In this document: positions 8,581 through 16,503 of the stretch, piece after piece
Numbering within the stretch: position 1 is the stretch's first letter
How the letters are laid out: every line of letters begins with the position of its first letter
Assembly: GCF_021602155.1 (NCBI RefSeq)
Contig: NZ_BQHY01000003.1
Coordinates: 1-64,000 of the forward strand
Length of the DNA: 64,000 bases
Source: Pseudomonas parakoreensis
GTDB lineage: Bacteria > Pseudomonadota > Gammaproteobacteria > Pseudomonadales > Pseudomonadaceae
Reading direction: 5' to 3'
The notes under the pieces: generated by a model
The model's input: only the letters and a program-made list of their open reading frames with translations
Database searches by the model: none
What the model was told of the DNA's origin: nothing
Program-made: the position numbers and the translations under genes

Positions 8581-9070
8581 GGTATTCGCCCCTCATTGAT
8601 GGGTGACATATTAACGAGCAAAAGTTGAAAATTATGTTCTGCTCGCGAGAAAGACTTGTAAGTTGAATTGAAAGTTCAAAATTAGCCTACGACAAAACGA
8701 AACCGTTTTGTTTGTGAAATTAAATTTATCTAGCTGAGCGGAGCATTGCTTTTGGTGGGTAGTATTCCCCTAATTTTGATCATAGCGTGATCAATGACAA
8801 TCAAAACAGCAGTAATTGGATTTCTGTCAGCATTGTAATCCCGAGGTCATCGTGTCGTTATCAGGTCCCGGAAATAATGCGCTCAGCGAGATTCATTTCT
8901 CTTTTTATCCCTATGCCTCACACATACTAAGCGTCCCCAACGCCTAGGGGCCTAAGGCCTCTGACGCTCCGCACATTGCGCAATCGCTCAGCATCTGTCG
9001 ACGGTTTGCCTTGTAGCTCCCGCTAACTCCATAGCTACCGCCATGGATAAGCAGCTTCCAGAGTTTGATA
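8581..9070. promoter_or_regulatory. Divergent promoter region between zinc-ribbon/CDF operon and eptA
   Basis: No gene is seen in these 490 bases. The segment is AT-rich at 8620-8740 and holds an interrupted palindrome at 8696-8720 (AAAACGAAACCGTTTTGTTT). The CTGTCAGCATTGTAAT box lies at 8824-8839, about 230 bp before eptA. Confidence 0.5.
8824..8839 (+). promoter_or_regulatory. Candidate CopR/ColR-type box upstream of eptA
   Basis: CTGTCAGCATTGTAAT differs at one base from the CTGACA-N5-GTAAT pattern described for Pseudomonas CopR. It points towards the phosphoethanolamine transferase gene, so metal-dependent induction is plausible. Confidence 0.45.
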
Positions 9071-10768
9071 ATGACACCTTCCAAATCCATTGTTCACACC
9101 CTGTTAAGCAAATGGATCTTTGCTATTCGCAATGCGCGGCAGAAAGGCATCAGTACTAATTTGCTAATCGGCCTGGTGACTTTTTGGTTACTGCTATTCG
9201 CGAACGCTGAGCTCTGGAACGTGCTCTGGAAGCTGGTATTCAAAACCGATGAAGTGAACTGGCAGCTAGCGGCTAGCCTCCCAGTCATAGTATTCGCATG
9301 GGTGTTTACCGTTCTGAGCTTGCTGTCATGGGGGCGGCTGGCCAAACCCATACTGTGCCTGGTACTGATCAGCGCGTCTTTTGCGAGTTACTTCATGAAT
9401 GCCTACGGCATCGTGATCGATTACACAATGTTCACCAACGTTGTGGAGACCGACGTCGCTGAGGCAACCGAGCTGCTGAATTGGAAGCTCGGTCTTTGGG
9501 TCGCAATGGTTGGGGTGTTGCCCGTCTACCTGATTGCCCGGGTTCCCCTCCGGCGCAAGCCTTGGGCCAAAGCTTTGGTCAGCAGGTTCATTGCTCTGTC
9601 GCTCGCTCTGTTGACCTTATCTGGCATCGCGTTGAGTCAGTACCAGTCGTATGCCTCCTTGCTGCGCAACAATCGGGAGATCCGGCTGATTCTGGTACCT
9701 ACCAACTTGTTTGCGGCTGGCCATGGGTACCTGAAGCGTCAGCTGGCCTCACCTAAAACGCTGACGGCCATTGGTACTGATGCGGTAGTTAATCGACAGG
9801 GTGCGGCTCGTAAACCCAGGCTGCTGGTACTGGCAGTAGGAGAGACCGCTCGCTCCGCCAACTTCTCCCTCAACGGCTACTCCCGTGAAACGAATCCGGA
9901 ACTAGAAAAGCGAAATGTCATTAGCTTCACGAACGTGAGCTCCTGCGGTACCGCTACCGCGGTCTCGCTGCCATGCATGTTCCTGGACGTGGGTAAGGCC
10001 CAGTACAAAGATGGCTTGGCCAAGAGCCGAGAAGGGCTGCTCGACGTGCTTCAACGCGCTGGCATCAGTGTCATGTGGACTGACAACAACTCGGGGTGCA
10101 AAGGGGTCTGCGACAGGGTTCCCAACCACAAGGCTGCCTCTCACGCGGATTCCCAACTGTGCACCAGCGAGGAGTGTAAGGACGGGGTGCTGCTCACGGA
10201 GATGCAAGACTTCATCAAGCGCCAGGAAGGCGATGCTGTCCTGGTGCTCCACTACAAAGGCAGTCACGGCCCGGCCTACTACAAGCGCTACCCCTCGCAA
10301 TTCAAGAAATTCGCACCGGTGTGCGAGACCAACGAGCTCGACAAATGTAAGCAGGAGGAGGTGGTCAATGCCTACGACAACTCAATCCTCTACACCGATT
10401 ATGTGACTGCAAATCTCATCGATATCCTGGCGGCCAACACCAAGTTCGACACTGCGCTGATGTACGTTTCGGACCACGGCGAATCGCTGGGGGAGGGTGG
10501 GCTCTATCTACACGGGCTGCCTTACGCGATGGCTCCTGACGAGCAAACAAAGGTGCCGTTGGTACTTTGGATGTCTGACTCGCTCGCGAAGAGCGAAAAG
10601 GTCAACGTGGGTTGTTTGAAAGCTCAAACCACGTCACCGCTGAGCCACGACAACCTGTTCCACACCGTGCTCGGCATGATGAACGTCCAGACGTCTTCGT
10701 ATCGCTCAGCGCTGGATTTCACTGCCCCTTGTAAGCCCTTTGTCGGAGGCTCTTATTCTGGCCTCTGA
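9071..10768 (+). CDS. eptA: Phosphoethanolamine-lipid A transferase (EptA/MCR family)
   Basis: This inner-membrane enzyme moves phosphoethanolamine from phosphatidylethanolamine onto lipid A in the periplasm, lowering surface charge and affinity for cationic peptides and polymyxins. Five N-terminal helices span residues 30-185. The sulfatase-fold catalytic domain follows, with Glu258 (GETARS), nucleophile Thr294 (SCGTATAVSLPCMF), His399 (GSHGPAYYKRYP), Asp468-His469 (VSDHGESLGE) and His481 (YLHGLPYAMAP). Multiple cysteines for the usual disulfides are present. The ATG at 9071 gives 565 residues; a TTG two codons earlier is possible. It is an ordinary-length, apparently intact member carried as transposon cargo. 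Confidence 0.92.
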   Translation: MTPSKSIVHTLLSKWIFAIRNARQKGISTNLLIGLVTFWLLLFANAELWNVLWKLVFKTDEVNWQLAASLPVIVFAWVFTVLSLLSWGRLAKPILCLVLISASFASYFMNAYGIVIDYTMFTNVVETDVAEATELLNWKLGLWVAMVGVLPVYLIARVPLRRKPWAKALVSRFIALSLALLTLSGIALSQYQSYASLLRNNREIRLILVPTNLFAAGHGYLKRQLASPKTLTAIGTDAVVNRQGAARKPRLLVLAVGETARSANFSLNGYSRETNPELEKRNVISFTNVSSCGTATAVSLPCMFLDVGKAQYKDGLAKSREGLLDVLQRAGISVMWTDNNSGCKGVCDRVPNHKAASHADSQLCTSEECKDGVLLTEMQDFIKRQEGDAVLVLHYKGSHGPAYYKRYPSQFKKFAPVCETNELDKCKQEEVVNAYDNSILYTDYVTANLIDILAANTKFDTALMYVSDHGESLGEGGLYLHGLPYAMAPDEQTKVPLVLWMSDSLAKSEKVNVGCLKAQTTSPLSHDNLFHTVLGMMNVQTSSYRSALDFTAPCKPFVGGSYSGL

Positions 10769-10890
10769 ATGTTCGATGTGGACCGGATCATCGGCCAGGC
10801 GGTTCTGCACCAGCCTGCTTTGACAGCTGAGAGAAGCTGGACTAATTACATAGCTGCATTCAACAACCCAAGCGGAAAAGGAAGTTTTGC

Positions 10891-11019
10891 ATGAGCATCA
10901 AGCCAGGCCCAAAGCGCACCAATGAAGATGGCACTCCGGACAAAAGGCAGCGAGTCACCCCTGAAAAGCAGAAGGACCATCCGGACCTGAAACCCCACAA
11001 GCACAAAAAGGGGGAGTAA
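10891..11019 (+). CDS. Small hydrophilic protein (42 residues)
   Basis: A short frame begins MSIKPGPKRTNEDG and ends in KHKKGE. It is almost entirely charged and polar, without hydrophobic segments. A clear ribosome site (AAGGAAG) precedes the ATG by 6 bases, and a strong terminator follows 6 bases after the stop, making a compact gene unit. I do not recognise the family; the high Lys/Pro/Asp content suggests a disordered nucleic-acid or stress-related peptide. It follows eptA by 122 bp and could be co-transcribed with it. Confidence 0.6.
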   Translation: MSIKPGPKRTNEDGTPDKRQRVTPEKQKDHPDLKPHKHKKGE

Positions 11020-11024
11020 GAAAA

Positions 11025-11054
11025 AAGCAGCTCTCGGGAGCTGCTTTTTTTTTG
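11025..11054 (+). terminator. Rho-independent terminator
   Basis: The stem AAGCAGCTC/GAGCTGCTT with a 4-base loop is followed by a long T-run. It closes the small-protein unit. Confidence 0.9.
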
Positions 11055-11162
11055 GGGCTGTGTGCAAACCCTCCCGACCGTCTCGCTGATCAATCGGACC
11101 GCGTCGTGAGTCTTCCGCTTGGCTTGATGGATTCTGAAGCTACCTCCGGATCGGTTATCCCT

Positions 11163-11369
11163 TCAGTGCGGACGACGAGACTGATATCCCAGAGCGTTGA
11201 GCTGATACTCGCTGACAGCCCGAAATTGTGATTCTGCGATTTGACGCAGGCGCTCAACCTCTTCGGCAGATGAGCCAGAAGCCTGCGCCTCGTGGTATTG
11301 CTTCATCGCATCCACTGCGTCGGTATACATGGGGTGGTCGGGGAGAAGAGCTGGCATCTTTTTCGTCAT
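11163..11369 (-). CDS. Small helical protein, paralogue of its upstream neighbour
   Basis: This 68-residue polar, helical protein has no recognised family. It shares the pattern PxxxxAxxAxxxxHEAxAxG, then EVxRLxxxAxSxxxAVxxxQL, with the 74-residue protein encoded just upstream, so the two arose by tandem duplication. The ATG at 11369 is preferred because GAGGA lies 11 bases before it; an earlier GTG at 11387 would overlap the neighbour by 4 bases. The pair may form a heterodimer, which is only a guess. Confidence 0.55.
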   Translation of the reverse strand: MTKKMPALLPDHPMYTDAVDAMKQYHEAQASGSSAEEVERLRQIAESQFRAVSEYQLNALGYQSRRPH

Positions 11370-11383
11370 GTAGCGGCAGGTCC

Positions 11384-11608
11384 TCACTGGATAGTCGACG
11401 GTGGTTTACCTGCTTTGAGGAGCTGAAAATCAATGACCGCCTGATAGAGCGAATCTGCCAATGGGTGAAGACGCTGTACCTCAAGGTCTGGCAATCCAGC
11501 AGCCTCCGCTTCGTGGGCCTGTCGGATAGCTTCAAGCGCTTGCCTCATCAGTGGCTCACCAGCCTCGACCATTCCAATGAATGTGCGCTTCACAACATTT
11601 TGCTCCAT
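11384..11608 (-). CDS. Small helical protein, first of a tandem paralogous pair
   Basis: The 74-residue protein is predicted to be mostly alpha-helical, with alanine- and leucine-rich segments (ALEAIRQAHEAEAAG) and no cysteines. It is related to the protein encoded directly downstream through the same HEA and EVQRL patterns at the same spacing. The function is unknown. The gene pair sits between the eptA unit and the 64-bp palindrome and reads leftward on its own. Confidence 0.55.
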   Translation of the reverse strand: MEQNVVKRTFIGMVEAGEPLMRQALEAIRQAHEAEAAGLPDLEVQRLHPLADSLYQAVIDFQLLKAGKPPSTIQ

Positions 11609-11741
11609 TCAGCTGAAGATGAATTATAGGACACCGCGGCGTGGCAAGGCCCCGAGCAGCATAGGTGTTCGACGCCCGACTGAACGAATCAATGAGGAGC
11701 GCGCTGGCCTGGGGAGTGGCCAGGGCGCGTGTCGTAGCTAC

Positions 11742-11805
11742 GTTGTAAACCACTTTTTTTCACTGTAAACCACTGTGGTTACAGTGAAAAAAAGTGGTTT
11801 ACAAC
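11742..11805. repeat. 64-bp near-perfect palindrome with four TGTAAACCACT-type words
   Basis: The left arm begins GTTGTAAACCACTTTTTTTC and the right arm is its reverse complement for about 27 bases, around a short centre. Within it, the word TGTAAACCACT occurs twice directly and twice inverted (one copy lacking a base). It lies 8 bp after the stop of the leftward 307-residue gene. Homopolymer T and A tracts in the arms could allow termination on either strand, but the repeated word also suggests a protein-binding site. Confidence 0.85.
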
Positions 11806-11813
11806 AGGCCTCC

Positions 11814-12737
11814 TCAGGCCTGAGTCAGCTCCAGCAGATCGCCCAGTTCCTCCCGGGCCATCTTCACTCTATCCATTCTGCGATAAGGATGATCAACCGG
11901 CATCCGGATAAGGGATTCGAACCAAGCCGAATCGAATTTGATGACTTCCTTGTGAATGTGCTCAAGCTCACCTCCGCGAGGCTGTGACACTACAAACTCC
12001 ATGCTTTCAACCAAGCCGGACGCTTCACTGTCTTTGACGATTCGATGGCGGATGAAACTCATTTTGAGATCAAAATATGCCGCCTTCGAACCAGGCACCT
12101 TCTTCGATTCCAGCCGACCAGTGCTGCTGATTTCCGCCCCTGGCACCTCAGCGGCAATAGCTTTCACCAGCTCAGCATTTCCAATGACCTTCTGGCCAAA
12201 CAGGCGGGTGGCGTCCGACATGTAAGCAAAGATCCATGGCACATTGCGAAGCGTCGCGCCGGTATAGAGGTAGCCACGCTCTCCCTTGTAACGCTGCAGC
12301 ATGCCTCTCAACGCGTTCTCGGAAAGGACCAGTTGGGTCTCTTTCTCCAGGATGTAAACCACGCGATCGAACTGTTCGATCAATAGCTTGAGAATCTTCC
12401 GTGGGACGCCGTCAAACCTGGTTTTTCGTTCTGTTTTCTTGTGCTGGCGAGGCTGGAAGTACGGGCAATCGTTACGGGCCTCACTATCAAATGGAGCGAT
12501 GCCGCGAATGCTCTTAGTAGCATGTTTCCCGAATGGGTTCTTCACGTTAGGCGGTAGCTCATACAGCCCAACCAGCTGGACAGGGTTGTCGCATGCCGGG
12601 CATACAGCAAACTGAGCTAGCTTGCCGGCACTTCCAGGCTGGTACCATGGATCTCTGCGGAAGGTCTCGGCCTCGAAACCTTCCTTGTCGATGATCTTGC
12701 TTTCTGTGTCTTCGATGCGGACCTTATAGACATCCAT
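11814..12737 (-). CDS. Unknown protein with CxxC motif (307 residues)
   Basis: I do not recognise this protein. It carries a CPAC pair at residues 46-49 and a further DCPYF cysteine at 91, consistent with a small zinc-binding N-terminal module. The remaining 200 residues are soluble, mixed alpha/beta in character, and contain no known catalytic signature. There is no signal peptide or membrane segment. The ribosome site before the ATG is weak (CAAAG). It stands alone next to the palindrome. A defence-type or regulatory role fits such cargo, but nothing in the sequence shows it. Confidence 0.55.
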   Translation of the reverse strand: MDVYKVRIEDTESKIIDKEGFEAETFRRDPWYQPGSAGKLAQFAVCPACDNPVQLVGLYELPPNVKNPFGKHATKSIRGIAPFDSEARNDCPYFQPRQHKKTERKTRFDGVPRKILKLLIEQFDRVVYILEKETQLVLSENALRGMLQRYKGERGYLYTGATLRNVPWIFAYMSDATRLFGQKVIGNAELVKAIAAEVPGAEISSTGRLESKKVPGSKAAYFDLKMSFIRHRIVKDSEASGLVESMEFVVSQPRGGELEHIHKEVIKFDSAWFESLIRMPVDHPYRRMDRVKMAREELGDLLELTQA

Positions 12738-13047
12738 CTTTGCTGAAACCGTATCAATAGAGGGTCTCTGGATGGTAACGAGCGAGGATAGGCAGCAGTA
12801 GGCCTAACTGACCCTTTTGGTGGTCACCCACTGGTTTGAGGCCCGCCCAAAGCATGCCTGATCGACCTGGGCGGGCCCTAGAAACAACTAACCCCCTGGT
12901 GCGCAGTACAGGTCTGGGACCTGCCCGAGGCGTGGGGGCTATTCTTGGAGCGACAGTGACACCGGCTCCGGAGAAAATCAATTGGTTTGTAGAGCAGCCG
13001 GTCAGCTAAGGTCAAACCCAGATCCTAAAGGGGAGGCCGATAGCAGC
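12738..13047. other. Intergenic region with a GC-rich stem-loop
   Basis: No gene is seen in these 310 bases. A 10-bp stem GGCCCGCCCA/TGGGCGGGCC at 12840-12877 has an 18-base loop and no T-run. It may terminate the leftward operon of unknown function or be a small structural repeat. Confidence 0.4.
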
Positions 13048-13917
13048 TCAGTCAGCATCATCGGCACCTTCTTCATCTTCATCGGTATCCCCAACACTGA
13101 GCCAGTCGTGAAGGTTGTACCGCACGAAGTCTTCCGCATCGAGCATGGTAAAGTCTTGGAGCACCGTGACGTCTGCTCCACCGAAGTACAGCCCATCGTT
13201 GAGATTTCTGGCCACCCCGAGCAATTCATTCAGCTGGTCGTGCAGCTCATTTGCGCGCCTGGCGTGCTCTCGTTTGGTCAAAAACCGGAACACCACCTCG
13301 TAGGGCTCAGCCGGGTCGCGAATCTCGCCCTTGGGGTTGAAGGAAACCCAAGCACTAGCGAAAAATTGGTTGTTCTGATGGAGGAAATCGTCGACAAGCA
13401 CGGCGATGCCCTTCATGCCGTCGTCACCTTGGTCTGCCTTCAGGCGGTTGACCAACTCGTCCGGCATCGCAATACGGTTGTAATGGTGGGACATCCAGTA
13501 TGAGAAATACTGACCGTTTTCTTCGCTCAGCGTGATTACCGGATTTCGGTGGAGCGTCGGAAGCACGGCTCTCTTGGTCCACACACGCTTGTGAATCTTG
13601 AGCTCCAAAACCTGCTTTTCCGCGTGCTGCAGGTGCAGCGTACGTGGATTGAGGGCGTGCAGCTGCTTATCAAAGGCCTTTTTCTTTACCTTAACGGCAA
13701 TCCACTCTATCCACGGCGCATCACAAAGGTTGCGTGCATGCACCGTGCAGGAATGGGAGGCCAACATCCAATAAGCTGGAGCCACCCCCTCGAATTGGCC
13801 TTTCAGGACCTCCTCGGATATGTGTTCAATCAAGGCGTCACCTGAGACGGTATCTCCTTGCAGCCAACCAGCAGCGCTAATGGCACTTACGATCTCTTGC
13901 TCAGGTGTATCAGCCAT
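13048..13917 (-). CDS. Unknown acidic protein, third gene of a coupled operon
   Basis: The 289-residue soluble protein is not recognised. It has a strongly acidic C-terminal tail (DTDEDEEGADDAD) and a central region with LKIHKRVWTKRAVLPTLHRN. A short stretch with two cysteines (HSCTVHARNLCDAPW, near residues 55-70) recalls a metal or thiol site. No signal peptide or membrane helix is visible. The ATG lies 2 bases after the stop of the HTH gene with no separate ribosome site, so translation is probably coupled. A TTG start 6 bases earlier would overlap. It acts presumably with the two genes upstream. Confidence 0.6.
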   Translation of the reverse strand: MADTPEQEIVSAISAAGWLQGDTVSGDALIEHISEEVLKGQFEGVAPAYWMLASHSCTVHARNLCDAPWIEWIAVKVKKKAFDKQLHALNPRTLHLQHAEKQVLELKIHKRVWTKRAVLPTLHRNPVITLSEENGQYFSYWMSHHYNRIAMPDELVNRLKADQGDDGMKGIAVLVDDFLHQNNQFFASAWVSFNPKGEIRDPAEPYEVVFRFLTKREHARRANELHDQLNELLGVARNLNDGLYFGGADVTVLQDFTMLDAEDFVRYNLHDWLSVGDTDEDEEGADDAD

Positions 13918-13919
13918 AA

Positions 13920-14603
13920 TCAAACCAAATTCGAACCGCCCGATTTTTCTAACCTGGCGATGGTTTTGAGGTCCCTATCACGTAGCTGCTGCGCCTTGCC
14001 AGCCAACTCCGCAACCATTCCGTACACACCTTTAGCGCCATTTCGATTCCACGCTTCATCCGAAAGCGCATCCTGAATCAGGCGGCCATCGGCGGTTGGA
14101 TAGAAAAGCACCCGATGCAGATACTGCGCTTCTTCGGCGTTAACTTGGCGCAACGCCTCAGTTAAAGCCGCAAGCCTCTCGGGAAAACCAGTGGCGGTTT
14201 TTCCAGTCCGCCAATTGTACACGGTCTGACGAGACACGTTGAAGATCTGCGCGATGGAGCTATCTGACAACTTGAAGTCGCTCCTAAGCTCCTCGATTAA
14301 GGCCGGCGCTACGTCTTCGGTAACATTGGCATCCTGGCTGGTGTCCACCTCGGTCCAGGCACCAGCATGCACGCCATGAAAGCTCATGCCTGCTGAGCCG
14401 ATAAGTTGTGGATAGGGCAGGGAGGCAGTCCCAGGAGCGACTACTACCGAAACGGCCAGCATCGCTGTGAAAGCAATCGCCAATACAGGGTTTGCTGTCG
14501 TGCTACCTACACGCGGAGCAATTTCAGGGTTTTCCCAAGTAGAAGATCTGCTTACAGCAGCCCCGGTAGGATCAATCCATTGCCCATTCATTGCTGTAGT
14601 CAT
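13920..14603 (-). CDS. HTH protein with a hydrophobic N-terminal segment, second gene of a coupled operon
   Basis: A hydrophobic stretch at residues 39-57 (PVLAIAFTAMLAVSVVVAPG) could be a membrane anchor or buried helix. It is followed by a linker and a helix-turn-helix at about 112-137 (LSDSSIAQIFNVSRQTVYNW) of the antitoxin/Xre type, then a helical C-terminus. The ATG overlaps the stop of the upstream TIGR04255-type gene as ATGA, with GAAGG in the right place; a TTG 15 bases earlier was rejected. It may act as the regulator or antitoxin-like member of the trio. The combination of anchor and HTH is unusual. Confidence 0.65.
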   Translation of the reverse strand: MTTAMNGQWIDPTGAAVSRSSTWENPEIAPRVGSTTANPVLAIAFTAMLAVSVVVAPGTASLPYPQLIGSAGMSFHGVHAGAWTEVDTSQDANVTEDVAPALIEELRSDFKLSDSSIAQIFNVSRQTVYNWRTGKTATGFPERLAALTEALRQVNAEEAQYLHRVLFYPTADGRLIQDALSDEAWNRNGAKGVYGMVAELAGKAQQLRDRDLKTIARLEKSGGSNLV

Positions 14604-15442
14604 TTCGCCTTCCCCCAAACCTCAAAGGCATGATCTTTCGCGACTGTCCTAAAAGCAAAGTTAGCAGTCTTATGCAAACCGTCGAGTCTCGTGCAGATCT
14701 CCTCGGTTCCCAGTCGTTCGGCTAACTGCAGCGGCCAATGCGCATCCGTATCGAGAAGAGCACCATTTTCGCTAACAGGCACAAATGCACCTTGCAGAGG
14801 AGCACCATGCTTGGATGAATTCCTCGATTGCTTAGCAATTTCGAAAACCATGGCCGGCTCGACCAAATCTTCCGGTATCCACATACCAGTCTGCCGCCAG
14901 CATCTGATGTGCAGATACTCCGGATCTAGATGGTAGGTGGTAGTAGAGATTCCAAGCTGCTCCTTGGGGACTTTCCCATGCGCCGCTAGCTCATCGCATT
15001 TAAGTGGGAGCATGGCTTCCGGAAGGTAGTCGGCTAGGGTCTCACCTTCAGCTGGTTCAATTTTATCGACGTACCGCATCCCGATAGCGGTGATATCCAA
15101 TGCACCTGCTTGCCCTACCAGCGCCTCAATGCACTCACGGAAAAGCGCTAAGTGGTTATCAAAATGAAGATAATTTGTGCTTTGCAGGATCATGTGATCC
15201 ATGGCCAGCACGCACGCGTAGTCAGCATCCCGATTAAGGAACGCCCAAGAATTCGGTTCTCCGCTGTGCATCACTCCAGGCGGCACGCCCTTGACCATCT
15301 GGAAGAAGCCCGGGAGGCTCTGACGGATCGTGTGCTGAATGTCTGGGATCAGCTTTGGCAGCTTAAGAATCGGGGCAAATCTGATTACGCTCAACGCATA
15401 GATAAGCGGCGCCCTTGCTAAGACCCCTTCGCGTTCTGACAT
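14600..15442 (-). CDS. TIGR04255-type protein, first gene of a coupled operon
   Basis: The 280-residue protein matches the general pattern of the uncharacterised TIGR04255 family. The N-terminus is APLIYALSVIRFAPILKLPK followed by an IPDIQHTIRQ helix, the middle contains GMRYVDKIEP, and the end is a mixed alpha/beta region. Members are scattered in bacteria and encoded near variable partners; no biochemical activity is known to me. A very good ribosome site (GGAGGAG) precedes the ATG. It leads two further genes with overlapping or near-overlapping ends, forming a tight three-protein unit. Confidence 0.65.
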   Translation of the reverse strand: MSEREGVLARAPLIYALSVIRFAPILKLPKLIPDIQHTIRQSLPGFFQMVKGVPPGVMHSGEPNSWAFLNRDADYACVLAMDHMILQSTNYLHFDNHLALFRECIEALVGQAGALDITAIGMRYVDKIEPAEGETLADYLPEAMLPLKCDELAAHGKVPKEQLGISTTTYHLDPEYLHIRCWRQTGMWIPEDLVEPAMVFEIAKQSRNSSKHGAPLQGAFVPVSENGALLDTDAHWPLQLAERLGTEEICTRLDGLHKTANFAFRTVAKDHAFEVWGKAK

Positions 15443-16087
15443 GTTAACTCCTCCACCGCGCCCAACGAGGGACCGGATTCTACATCATTTGACAAATCCT
15501 TTGACAAGAACTGTATAGCAGGGCCTTTCGATTTGACAAGCGGTCCCCGTGAGGGATGGAGTGCAGAAAACGCCTCCATCAGGAGCTTACTCGTCATTCC
15601 AGAAAAGCCTCTACAGACACCATCGCTAAGCCTCTGAGGAAGCACGAATTTTTAATCAGAGCTCTTCCTAGCAGTGAGAAGAAACTCAACGAATCGTCAC
15701 CAGATAGCTCAATCCAGGGGAACGCTTGCTCTGATGGGGTGGTTCAGAAACGTGCTGTCTGGTCCAGATTTCTCATCTACGAAGAGCACGAAGAGCTCTT
15801 GGATCCAGAGTTTGAGGCCGTGATTGGCTGAATGGAGAGGTCGGAAAGAGGACGGGTGATCCAGTGAAGCACAAGCGCAGTCAGGAGGCTTGCGATGGTG
15901 TTCACTGAGATTGAGACGAGAGCATTCCGCATTTTGGAGAGTCCATTTTTTGAAGTGGACCTCTATTTAATGCGCATAAACTGTGTGTCACCACCACCCG
16001 CAGAAAATTTCGTCACGCCCCAGAATGGGAATTTGCATTCGGGGCGCACCACGATTCATCTCGTGCCAGAAGCCGCCTGCAGTGCAA
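15443..16087. other. Intergenic region upstream of the three-gene operon
   Basis: This 645-bp stretch holds no gene I can support. Three TTGACA words occur at about 15488-15540, two of them possible rightward -35 elements, one followed after 17 bases by TGTATA. A 91-codon rightward frame from 15556 has a poorly placed ribosome site and no recognisable family, so it is left open. The leftward operon promoter must also lie here. Confidence 0.4.
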
Positions 16088-16447
16088 TCAATTGGCGAGC
16101 CAAGACTCGACTACCTCAGCGCCATACTCGTTTTTCCAGGCCTTAAGCGTACGCTGATTACCACCCTTGGTCTCAACAACCTCTCCGCTGTGTGGATTCT
16201 TGTAGACCTTTACTTCGCGTGGTTTCCGAGAGGTTTTTGGGGCCATATCAGTGGAAGCCACCGCTTGCGGATCGAGGATCAGCACCACTTGGCGCAGGCC
16301 GTAGCCATACTCGTTGAGCAAACTGCGCAGCTTCGTTTCAAATTCCATTTCCTGCTTCAGGGCAGAGTCATTTTTCAGCGCTTCCAGCTCCGCCAGTTGG
16401 GCTGCGAGCTGTTGTTCGAGCAGGCGGAATTCAGCGAGACGGGACAT
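16088..16447 (-). CDS. MvaT/MvaV-type H-NS-like xenogeneic silencer
   Basis: This is a 119-residue nucleoid protein of the pseudomonad MvaT family, which binds AT-rich foreign DNA and silences it. Residues 1-50 form the coiled-coil oligomerisation domain (MSRLAEFRLLEQQLAAQ). The C-terminal DNA-binding domain contains RKPREVKVYKNPHSGE, then KGGNQRTLKAWK and the closing WLAN. The ATG at 16447 was chosen over an open extension because GGAGAA precedes it and the family begins MSRLAEF. It is slightly shorter than chromosomal MvaT (about 124). Being encoded 56 bp beyond tniQ, it is probably an element-borne copy. Confidence 0.88.
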   Translation of the reverse strand: MSRLAEFRLLEQQLAAQLAELEALKNDSALKQEMEFETKLRSLLNEYGYGLRQVVLILDPQAVASTDMAPKTSRKPREVKVYKNPHSGEVVETKGGNQRTLKAWKNEYGAEVVESWLAN

Positions 16448-16503
16448 AAGATTCTCCAAAATGGGTTCGATGATTTTAGCAATCAAGAAAGAAAGCGTGC
16501 TAA

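Noticed and set aside
15556-15831. A 91-codon plus-strand frame in the gap before the TIGR04255-type operon
   Set aside because: A possible promoter lies upstream, but the ribosome site abuts the start and no family or codon-use support is visible.
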